A stretch of 11,009 nt of DNA from JAVBMC01 sp031552845 (GTDB taxonomy: Bacteria; Verrucomicrobiota; Kiritimatiellia; RFP12; DVOR01). Within the stretch, counting starts at the first letter, position 1. The number at the start of each line of letters is the position of its first letter. The notes under the pieces are model-generated. The model searched no databases. It worked only from the letters and a program-made list of their open reading frames with translations, and was not told where the DNA came from. This document shows positions 5,842-11,009 of the stretch, in pieces. A program made the position numbers and the translations under genes. The stretch spans positions 1-11,009 of the forward strand of contig JAVBMC010000044.1 of assembly GCA_031552845.1 (NCBI GenBank). Reading direction: 5' to 3'.

Positions 5842-7604
5842 TAGCGAACCTTCTCAATAGCATTGAATTTGCAGACCTGCGCGCACAACGCACAACCGGA
5901 GCACAACGTCGCATCAATCGCCGCCGTGAACTTACCGTCGGGGCGGGTTTCACTGCGCACGATCGCCGGACAGCCCAGCTTGAAGCACATGCCGCACGCC
6001 TTGCAGTTTTCATTCACAGCATAGGTCTTGGCATTCACCAGCTTGGCGTTAATCAAGCAAGGCCCGCGTACGATGACAACGGACGGCTCCGGCGTATCGA
6101 GCTCTTCCGTCAGCACGTTCTCCAGCTTCACCAAGTCATACGCATCGACAATCTGCACGCGCCGCACGCCGACCGCCTTGGCAATCTCGGCAATCTCCAT
6201 GGCGACAGTCTCTTCGCCCAGAATCGTCTTGCCGGAGCCGGGGTTCTCTTGGTGTCCCGTCATGCCGGTGATGCTGTTATCCAACACAATCGTCGTGACG
6301 CGGCTCTGATTGTAAACCACATTCACCAGCCCCGTCATGCCGGAGTGGAAGAACGTCGAATCACCCAACACTGCAGCGATTCGCCCCGACTTGCCGGCCT
6401 TCTCCATGCCGTGCGCCGTGCCGATTGAGGCGCCCATGCAGATCGTGGAATCCATCGCCGCAAGTGGCGGAAACGCGCCGAGCGTATAACAACCGATATC
6501 ACCCGCGACAGTTGCGCCAAGCTTGTTCAATAGGTAGAACACACCACGATGCCCGCAGCCCGCGCACAACACCGGTGGACGCGTCGGCAACTCGCCTTCA
6601 AACTTCGGCGCAATCTGCGGCATCGGTTCGCCCAACACTTCGCTGCGCAGCACCCGCACGCGGTCGAGGTTCAGCTCCATCATCGTCAAGTCAGTCTTGT
6701 GCTCGACAACCTGGAGTCCGGCAATGCGCACGTGATCCTCCAGCAGCGGATCAAGCTCTTCCACCACCAGCAAGCGATCCACGGAAGCGGCAAACTGTTT
6801 CACGAGGTCGGTGGGGAACGGCAGAGGTGCGCCGAGCTTGAGCATCTTATACTCAGGGAAGACCTCCCGCGCCAACTGGTACGCCATGCCGGAGGCGATG
6901 ATGCCCAGCGACTTGTCGCCATCTTCAATGCGGTTGAATGGCGAAGCGCACGCCATCGCCCGCAGCTTCTTGGTGCGCTCTTCAACCTCGGCACGCATCC
7001 GCCGTGCGAACAGCGGCACCGCCACATTCTTAAATACGTTACGCTTGTAAGGCTTGGTGTCCACCGCGCCGTAAGCGAAGTCATCACCCAAGTCAACCAC
7101 CGTCGAGGTGTGCGACACGCGCGTGGTCAGACGGATGAACACCGGCGCACCGAACTCTTCGGAAATCTCAAACGCAGCACGCGTCATGTCATACGTTTCT
7201 TGACTGTCGGCAGGCTCCAGCAAAAGCCCCTTTGCGAACTTCACCAGCGTGCGGGAGTCCTGCTCATTCTGCGAACTGTGCATGCCGGGGTCATCCGCCA
7301 CAAACACCACGAAGCCGCCCAGCGCACCGACGAATGTATACGTCATGATCGGGTCGAGTGCCACGTTCAAGCCCACGTGCTTCATCGCCGTCATGGCGCG
7401 CGCGCCATACATGGACGCACCGATCGCCACCTCTGTCGCCACCTTTTCATTGGGCGACCATTCGCAGGCGATCTCACCTTTGAATGTGGCGATGTTCTCT
7501 AAAATCTCGGTTGACGGCGTCCCCGGATAAGCCGCCGCGACTTTGCACCCGGCGCGGTAAGCGCCATAGGCTGCGGCCTCGTTGGCCGATAGTAGTTTTT
7601 TCAT
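5841..7604 (-). CDS. iorA: Indolepyruvate:ferredoxin oxidoreductase alpha subunit
   Basis: A 587-residue subunit, close to the usual 580-640. In order it shows an N-terminal pyrimidine-binding type domain (about 1-170, with AAAYPGTPSTE at 23-33 and ADDPGMHSSQNEQDSR at 103-118), a middle domain, and a thiamine diphosphate domain with CAGCGHR (347-353) and GDSTFFHSG to DNS (414-444). A C-terminal ferredoxin-like domain carries two [4Fe-4S] motifs, Cys534/537/540/545 and Cys568/571/574/578. The first has the longer last spacing typical of IorA. The enzyme is oxygen-sensitive and works in amino acid fermentation, or in reverse in aromatic amino acid synthesis. AGGGG lies 7 bases before ATG 7604. 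It follows purB by 28 bases. Confidence 0.97.
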   Translation of the reverse strand: MKKLLSANEAAAYGAYRAGCKVAAAYPGTPSTEILENIATFKGEIACEWSPNEKVATEVAIGASMYGARAMTAMKHVGLNVALDPIMTYTFVGALGGFVVFVADDPGMHSSQNEQDSRTLVKFAKGLLLEPADSQETYDMTRAAFEISEEFGAPVFIRLTTRVSHTSTVVDLGDDFAYGAVDTKPYKRNVFKNVAVPLFARRMRAEVEERTKKLRAMACASPFNRIEDGDKSLGIIASGMAYQLAREVFPEYKMLKLGAPLPFPTDLVKQFAASVDRLLVVEELDPLLEDHVRIAGLQVVEHKTDLTMMELNLDRVRVLRSEVLGEPMPQIAPKFEGELPTRPPVLCAGCGHRGVFYLLNKLGATVAGDIGCYTLGAFPPLAAMDSTICMGASIGTAHGMEKAGKSGRIAAVLGDSTFFHSGMTGLVNVVYNQSRVTTIVLDNSITGMTGHQENPGSGKTILGEETVAMEIAEIAKAVGVRRVQIVDAYDLVKLENVLTEELDTPEPSVVIVRGPCLINAKLVNAKTYAVNENCKACGMCFKLGCPAIVRSETRPDGKFTAAIDATLCSGCALCAQVCKFNAIEKVR

Positions 7605-7632
7605 ATCTTTACCCCTAGTTAAATCGAATGAC

Positions 7633-9000
7633 TTAGCCTTCTTTGCTCAGTTCCACCGCCGCACCGATATACGATGCCGGCGTCATGGCGAGCAGGCGCT
7701 TCTTGTCCGCGGAGGGAATCTTCAACGACTTGATGAACTCCCGCATCCGCTCGCGCGTCATCTTCTGTCCGCGCGTGAAGGCCTTGAGCTTCTCGTAAGG
7801 CTCGGCAATTCCGCAACGGCGCATGACTGTCTGCACCGGCTCGGCAAGCACCTCCCACGCATCATCCAAATCCGCCGCCATCGCCGCCGCATTCGGCGCA
7901 ATGCGCGACAACCCGCGCAAGGTCGAGCTGTAAGCAATCAACGTATAGCCGAACGCCGCCCCCATGTTACGGATTACGGTCGAGTCGGTCAAGTCGCGCT
8001 GCAAGCGCGAAACCGGCAGCTTGCGCGACAAGTGAGCGAAGAGAGCATTCGCCACGCCCAAGTTGCCCTCGCTGTTTTCAAAGTCAATCGGGTTCACTTT
8101 GTGCGGCATCGTGGACGACCCCACCTCGCCGGCGACGACGCGCTGCTGGATGTAGCCCATCGAAATGTAACTCCACACATCGCGGTCAAAGTCAATCAAC
8201 ACCGTGTTCCAACGCTCCATCGCGTCGAACAGTTCCGCCATGCCATCGTGCGGCTCGATCTGCGTGGTCAGCACATTCTGCTCCAAGCCAAACCTGGCCA
8301 GCACCTTCTTCGACAGCTTGCGCCAATCAGTTGTGGGACAGGCCGACAAGTGAGCGTTGTAGTTACCCACCGCCCCACTCATCTTTGCGGGGAAGGTCAA
8401 TGCATCCAACTGCTTGGTCTGACGGGTCAAGCGGCTGGAGAATACGGCAAGCTCCTTACCCAACGTCGTCGGCGACGCCGGTTGGCCGTGCGTATGCGCC
8501 AACATCGGCAGTGCCGCGGAGGATTTGACCAACATGCGGATTCCGGTGATGACTTCCTGCTGGGCTTTGCGCAGGACAGCCAAACCATCCTTCAGCATCA
8601 GCGCGTGGGCGACATTATTGATATCCTCGGAGGTACAGGCAAAGTGGACGAACTCACCCAAGCACTCCAACGAAGTACCCGCCAGCTTCTCGCGCAGGAA
8701 GTACTCCACCGCCTTCACATCGTGACGGGTGGTGGATTCAATGGTCTTCACGCGCTGTGCATCTGCCAGCGAGAAGCCGGAGGCGATACCCTCCAGCAGC
8801 TTCTTCTCGGCGGCGGTCAATGTGCGCGCTTCCGGGATGGACTTCTCGGCGCACAGAGCCAACAGCCAAGCCACCTCCACACGCACCCGCCGTGCAATCA
8901 AGCCATACTCCGAGAACACTTCGCGCAGCGCCGCTGTTTTGTCGGCATAGCGGCCATCCACCGGCGAGACCGCCGTCAATTCCGAAAGATCCAACTTCAT
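7633..9000 (-). CDS. purB: Adenylosuccinate lyase
   Basis: A 455-residue member of the fumarase/aspartase superfamily, nearly identical in length to E. coli PurB (456). It acts twice in purine synthesis, turning SAICAR into AICAR and adenylosuccinate into AMP, each time releasing fumarate. Key residues fall where they do in E. coli: the catalytic acid His171 in THGQPASPTT, and Ser295 in the signature loop GSSTMPHKVNP (294-304). The N-terminus LTAVSPVDGRY is diagnostic for this subfamily. ATG 9000 has GGGAG 8 bases upstream; an in-frame GTG at 9003 would add one residue. It follows pyrE by 34 bases (31 if the GTG is used). AICAR is also made by HisHF in the same operon. Confidence 0.97.
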   Translation of the reverse strand: MKLDLSELTAVSPVDGRYADKTAALREVFSEYGLIARRVRVEVAWLLALCAEKSIPEARTLTAAEKKLLEGIASGFSLADAQRVKTIESTTRHDVKAVEYFLREKLAGTSLECLGEFVHFACTSEDINNVAHALMLKDGLAVLRKAQQEVITGIRMLVKSSAALPMLAHTHGQPASPTTLGKELAVFSSRLTRQTKQLDALTFPAKMSGAVGNYNAHLSACPTTDWRKLSKKVLARFGLEQNVLTTQIEPHDGMAELFDAMERWNTVLIDFDRDVWSYISMGYIQQRVVAGEVGSSTMPHKVNPIDFENSEGNLGVANALFAHLSRKLPVSRLQRDLTDSTVIRNMGAAFGYTLIAYSSTLRGLSRIAPNAAAMAADLDDAWEVLAEPVQTVMRRCGIAEPYEKLKAFTRGQKMTRERMREFIKSLKIPSADKKRLLAMTPASYIGAAVELSKEG

Positions 9001-9034
9001 CACTACTCTCCCTACGTCAACTCAACTTCTGGGC

Positions 9035-9613
9035 TTACGACCCCGGATGCACGAACGGCTCCTTTGCCGCACACATCGGGCAATCCTTGCCTTCCCACAC
9101 CTGCGGCGCCATCTGCAACAGCGAGAACGTCGGATAGTCAAACTTCGCCTGACCCGCACTGCGGTCAACCAACACCGCCACGGCGACGACCTGACCGTCG
9201 CCCGCCACAACCAAATCAATCGTCTCCTGCACGCGGCCGCCGCGGGTAATCACATCCTCCGCCACGACATATTTGGCACCCGGCTTGATTGCAAAGCGCC
9301 GCATCAGCAGCGCGCCATTTGCATCCTTCTCGGCGAAGATGCACTGCGTGTTCAATGCGCGGGCAACCTCGTGCCCCACCAAAATACCGCCCAACGCCGG
9401 GGAAATCACCGCCTCAACGCCCGACAGATCCATCTTCTCCTGCATCCGGCGCACCAGCTCGCCGCACAACGCCTGCGCATGCACCGGCCACTTCAACACA
9501 TTCGCGCACTGGAAAAACTTATTGCTATGCAGCTTCGAGCGCAGTTCAAAATGTCCCGACAACAACGCTCCCGTATCCTCCAACACCTGCAAAATATCCG
9601 CATCGCTCAACAT
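9035..9613 (-). CDS. pyrE: Orotate phosphoribosyltransferase
   Basis: A 192-residue type I phosphoribosyltransferase that joins orotate and PRPP to give orotidine 5'-phosphate in UMP synthesis. The PRPP-binding loop is VVAEDVITRGGRVQET (116-131). Other landmarks are LRSKLHSNKFFQC (24-36), ISPALGGILVG (70-80) and a flexible-loop region EKDANGALLMRRF (95-107). The C-terminus ends with GKDCPMCAAKEPFVHPGS, where Cys178 and Cys181 form a CxxC also seen in the subset of PyrE proteins that lack the longer tail. AAGGAG lies 9 bases before ATG 9613. As first gene of the minus-strand operon it sits about 40 bases after the predicted -10 box. Confidence 0.95.
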   Translation of the reverse strand: MLSDADILQVLEDTGALLSGHFELRSKLHSNKFFQCANVLKWPVHAQALCGELVRRMQEKMDLSGVEAVISPALGGILVGHEVARALNTQCIFAEKDANGALLMRRFAIKPGAKYVVAEDVITRGGRVQETIDLVVAGDGQVVAVAVLVDRSAGQAKFDYPTFSLLQMAPQVWEGKDCPMCAAKEPFVHPGS

Positions 9614-9654
9614 AAATCCCGGCTCCTTAGTATGGTAAAGAAAAACAGTCCCAC

Positions 9655-9683
9655 ATCATACCAAACCCACCCCCGCATTTCAA
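9655..9683 (-). promoter_or_regulatory. Predicted sigma70 promoter of the pyrE-purB-iorAB-yraN-hisHF-M48 operon
   Basis: On the minus strand TTGAAA (9678-9683) and TATGAT (9655-9660) are separated by exactly 17 bases, each box matching consensus at 5 of 6 positions. Transcription would start near 9648, giving a leader of about 35 bases before pyrE. The spacer is unusually G-rich (it contains GGGGGTGGG). No attenuator-like hairpin with a T-run is visible between promoter and gene. Confidence 0.65.
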
Positions 9684-9705
9684 CCTATTACCCTCCCCCT
9701 GCCCC
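9666..9705 (-). other. Cluster of five G-tracts overlapping the operon promoter
   Basis: On the minus strand five runs of three or more G lie at 9702-9705, 9695-9699, 9691-9693, 9670-9674 and 9666-9668. The first three and the last two form two groups split by a 16-base stretch that contains the -35 box. This does not meet a strict short-loop quadruplex rule, but a long-loop fold is possible and would block the promoter. Confidence 0.4.
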
Positions 9706-9878
9706 GAAAAACAACACTTCGTGCTCCCTCAAGTGCATCAAATTAACCGTTTCGAAACAACACAACATCAACTTAATAAGCATATAGGATGTGCTTAATA
9801 AAACAAACGCAACCGCTATCGAACAAAAAAACGTTCGATCCCTTGCTGCGGGTGTGATGCTAAGCTTGCAAAGGGTGC
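9684..9878. other. AT-rich intergenic stretch upstream of the operon promoter
   Basis: No gene is supported here. The stretch is lower in GC than its neighbours. CTTAATAA occurs twice (9772-9779 and 9794-9801, 22 bases apart), and the palindrome at 9818-9839 is listed separately. Reading frames crossing it are short, lack ribosome binding sites and have no recognisable protein character. Confidence 0.5.
9818..9839. promoter_or_regulatory. Perfect 7-bp palindrome with A-rich centre, possible operator
   Basis: ATCGAAC (9818-9824) and GTTCGAT (9833-9839) are exact inverted repeats around an eight-base A-rich centre. No T-run follows on either strand, so it is not a standard terminator. The dyad could be a repressor site. 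GAAC and GTTC half-sites recall LexA boxes, but the 8-base spacing differs from the common 4-base form. Function is not established. Confidence 0.35.
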
Positions 9879-10017
9879 GTTGCTGGGATGATGAAGAGCG
9901 CGTGGATGCTGCCACTGATACTTCGTCGATGGTAGCAGGTATAAGGTGTGAGTGGGAGCACTCATGAGGGATAAGTGATGGCAGACAGGGTCCGTTACAC
10001 GGAGCAGTGAGGGTTCA

Positions 10018-10102
10018 TGAGGCCTCCCAGTCATGGTGCGTTACTGGGAGGAGTATGGGTGCATTGCACGGAGCAGTACGGGACTATAGCTGGGAGGCCT
10101 CA
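10018..10102. repeat. 13-bp perfect inverted repeat spanning three array units
   Basis: TGAGGCCTCCCAG (10018-10030) is the exact reverse complement of CTGGGAGGCCTCA (10090-10102). Past one mismatch the pairing gains three more base pairs. The left arm can instead pair its CCTCCCAG (10023-10030) with the nearer CTGGGAGG at 10044-10051 around a 13-base loop. The two folds exclude each other. Confidence 0.6.
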
Positions 10103-10128
10103 CGAAGGGGTACTCGGGCGAACACACA

Positions 10129-10152
10129 AACGATACACGGACGAGTATCGTT
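10129..10152. repeat. Stem-loop, 8-bp perfect stem with 8-base loop
   Basis: AACGATAC (10129-10136) and GTATCGTT (10145-10152) pair perfectly around ACGGACGA. The hairpin lies in the 10132 repeat unit. No T-run follows, so a terminator role is unlikely on either strand. Confidence 0.55.
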
Positions 10153-10178
10153 CCTGTATTGGGAGGAGTTGCCGGGTG

Positions 10179-10219
10179 ATTGCTTGCGCTAATTGGTTAT
10201 GTTAGAGGGCGTAAGCAAT
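10179..10219. repeat. Stem-loop, 11-bp stem with one wobble pair
   Basis: ATTGCTTGCGC (10179-10189) pairs with GCGTAAGCAAT (10209-10219) with ten Watson-Crick pairs and one G-T wobble, around a 19-base loop. It sits at the right edge of the 23-bp array. There is no T-run after it on either strand. Confidence 0.5.
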
Positions 10220-10229
10220 ATGCTTGGGT

Positions 10230-10251
10230 GATCAGAGAGATCTGTCTGATC
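10230..10251. repeat. Stem-loop, 7-bp perfect stem
   Basis: GATCAGA (10230-10236) pairs with TCTGATC (10245-10251) around an eight-base loop that includes part of the palindrome AGATCT. It follows the larger hairpin by ten bases. No function can be assigned. Confidence 0.4.
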
Positions 10252-10398
10252 TGCCGGATATTTAACTGCCGACAAGAATGCCGACGTGCCCGGAAGCAAG
10301 AGGCTGACGCGATGCGGCGTGTTCGGCGGGCATTGCCCTATCTACTGATGTGTACCACGCAAGGACACCGCAGGCCTTCGGTCAATCGCCCTGTCTTT

Positions 10399-10421
10399 GG
10401 GGGGTGGGAGGCAGGGGCGGG
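10399..10421 (+). other. Canonical G-quadruplex motif
   Basis: Four G-tracts lie on the plus strand at 10399-10404 (six G), 10406-10408, 10414-10417 and 10419-10421. The loops are T, AGGCA and C. This satisfies the G3+N1-7 rule with very short loops, which predicts a stable quadruplex in single-stranded DNA or in a plus-strand transcript. It lies about 150 bases from the IS30 end, outside any supported gene. Confidence 0.6.
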
Positions 10422-10552
10422 CACCAAGGATCCTGTGGCGGGAATGGGACGCAGTTTATCAGATTGGCAGGGGAAGTCAAGTAGAAGTCGAGCAGGGAGA
10501 ACGGGTTTGTTGCTCGCCAAGGTCTTTGAGTCGTCTTTTGCGGGGTTTTTGA

Positions 10553-10577
10553 GGGTTCATTGCAATAAATGATTTCA
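10553..10577. repeat. Probable terminal inverted repeat of the IS30 element
   Basis: Next to the transposase stop (10575-10577) the plus strand reads GGTTCATTGCAATAAATGA then TTTCA. IS30-family ends lie just beyond the stop, often overlapping it, and AT-rich TTGCAAT and GAAAT motifs are common in them. The outer boundary is approximate because the other end is beyond the window. Confidence 0.4.
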
Positions 10578-11009
10578 CTTTCTGGCGACTTTTTGCAAGG
10601 CGGCATTCCAGCGCTCGAGAGCAGATTGCTCGTTAAAGAGCTTGCGAGGGAACTGGTTGATGAAGGCAACGCCTTCGGCGAGTTCGCGGTGGCTGATCTG
10701 GCTTAACCGGCTGCCTTTGGGAGCAAAGCGGCGGATGAGGCGGTGGTTGTTTTCGTTACTGCCGCGTTCCCAGGAGCTGTAGGGATGGGCATAATAGATC
10801 ATAGCTCCGGGCGTATGACGGCGCAGGAGTTTGAGCATGCCTTTGACGTCGGAGAACTCGCTGCCGTTGTCGAAGGTGATGGTTTTGATGTAGGGGCAGT
10901 CTTTGAGCAGCAGGCGCAGGGCTTTACGGGCGCATTTGATGGTATTGCGGGGCATTTTGTAGCAGAACTGCATGCGGGTGGAGCGTTCGATGAAGGAGAA
11001 GATGACGGT
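10575..11009 (-). CDS. IS30-family transposase, C-terminal part (cut by window edge)
   Basis: The frame runs from the right edge to TGA at 10575-10577, giving 144 residues without a start in the window. It begins TVIFSFIERSTR, the strand after the first catalytic aspartate of the DDE domain. TITFDNGSEF carries the second catalytic Asp. YYAHPYSSWERGSNENNHRLI carries the catalytic Glu in the hallmark ERG-NEN segment and is followed by RRFAPKGS. The ending INQFPRKLFNEQSALERWNAAL is a variant of the usual IS30 NRPRK tail. IS30 transposases work through a joined-end (circle) intermediate. The visible catalytic part is undamaged. The helix-turn-helix N-terminus and the first Asp are outside the window. 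Confidence 0.92.
   Translation of the reverse strand, partial: TVIFSFIERSTRMQFCYKMPRNTIKCARKALRLLLKDCPYIKTITFDNGSEFSDVKGMLKLLRRHTPGAMIYYAHPYSSWERGSNENNHRLIRRFAPKGSRLSQISHRELAEGVAFINQFPRKLFNEQSALERWNAALQKVARK

Larger units (their letters stand above)
9879..10223 (+). repeat. Degenerate tandem repeat array with strict 23-bp period
   Basis: Units starting at 9879 and every 23 bases to 10201 (15 positions) share a core close to GTTACTGGGAGGAGT. The clearest first-15-base matches are at 9948 (GTGAGTGGGAGCACT), 9994 (GTTACACGGAGCAGT), 10040 (GTTACTGGGAGGAGT), 10063 (ATTGCACGGAGCAGT), 10132 (GATACACGGACGAGT) and 10155 (TGTATTGGGAGGAGT). Weaker copies are at 9879, 9925, 10086, 10109 and 10201. The unit at 10017 carries the core as its reverse complement, and those at 9902, 9971 and 10178 are poor. 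No indels break the phase. Because 23 is not a multiple of 3, a repeated protein in one frame is excluded. Units touch without unique spacers, so it is not a CRISPR array. Function unknown. Confidence 0.7.
10224..10552. other. Intergenic stretch without a recognisable gene
   Basis: Apart from the small hairpin at 10230-10251 and the G-quadruplex motif at 10399-10421, nothing recognisable is present. A 130-codon plus-strand frame (10180-10572) crosses the whole stretch. It has no clear ribosome binding site, shows no domain, runs through the hairpins and ends inside the probable IS30 terminus. I treat it as non-coding. Confidence 0.5.

Noticed and set aside
6549..7502. 317-codon plus-strand frame opposite iorA
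   Set aside because: It lies entirely antisense to iorA, with the same His/Arg-rich shadow composition and no motif.
7582..9249. Long 555-codon plus-strand frame opposite purB and pyrE
   Set aside because: It is antisense to clearly identified purB and pyrE, and its His/Arg/Gln-rich composition is typical of an antisense shadow frame in GC-rich coding DNA.
9879..10223. CRISPR array
   Set aside because: Units are contiguous and degenerate with no unique spacers of constant length between identical repeats, and no cas genes are present.
10129..10251. Rho-independent terminators at the intergenic stem-loops
   Set aside because: None of the stems is followed by a run of T on either strand.
10009..10560. 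Shared 10-mer GAGGGTTCAT at 10009-10018 and 10551-10560 as an IS30 target or duplicate
   Set aside because: The match does not extend on either side, and one such 10-mer match is expected by chance in about 1 kb.
10180..10572. 130-codon plus-strand reading frame in the right intergenic region
   Set aside because: It crosses hairpins and the G-quadruplex motif, ends in the IS30 terminus, lacks a ribosome binding site and has no recognisable domain.

Overview
The window looks like chromosomal DNA from an anaerobic, moderately GC-rich bacterium. It encodes an oxygen-sensitive ferredoxin-dependent indolepyruvate oxidoreductase and a HydE-type [FeFe]-hydrogenase maturase, next to ordinary nucleotide and histidine biosynthesis genes. 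The two ends are insertion-sequence DNA. My impression from protein style is the PVC group (Kiritimatiellota, Lentisphaerota or anaerobic Verrucomicrobiota), but this is a guess that the sequence alone cannot settle.

Layout. Positions 2-124 are the last 40 codons of an IS1595-family (ISXO2-like) transposase. A three-gene plus-strand operon follows at 228-2580: a short NfeD membrane protein, an SPFH/stomatin (QmcA-like) protein and a HydE-like radical SAM enzyme. The last two are separated by one base. The hydE stop codon abuts the stop codon of the opposing gene, so two operons meet tail to tail with no intergenic space.

The minus strand from 9613 down to 2581 carries a compact eight-gene operon: pyrE, purB, iorA, iorB, yraN, hisH, hisF and an M48-family lipoprotein metalloprotease. 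Internal gaps are 31 bp or less, or the genes overlap. A good sigma70-type promoter (TTGAAA, 17 bp, TATGAT) lies upstream of pyrE. The biosynthetic part is coherent: PyrE and the histidine and purine routes all draw on PRPP, and HisHF and PurB both release AICAR. IorAB, YraN and the protease appear to be passengers in the same transcript.

From 9614 to about 10575 there is almost 1 kb without a convincing gene. It holds the operon promoter, a perfect small palindrome, and a degenerate tandem repeat with a strict 23-bp period (about 9879-10223, roughly 15 units with core GTTACTGGGAGGAGT). It also holds several stem-loops, some built from the repeat units, and a canonical G-quadruplex motif. I found no known RNA family or mobile element that explains the 23-bp array, and it is the most unusual thing in the window. 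The right end (10575-11009) is the C-terminal part of an IS30-family transposase on the minus strand, cut by the window edge, with its probable terminal repeat at about 10553-10577.
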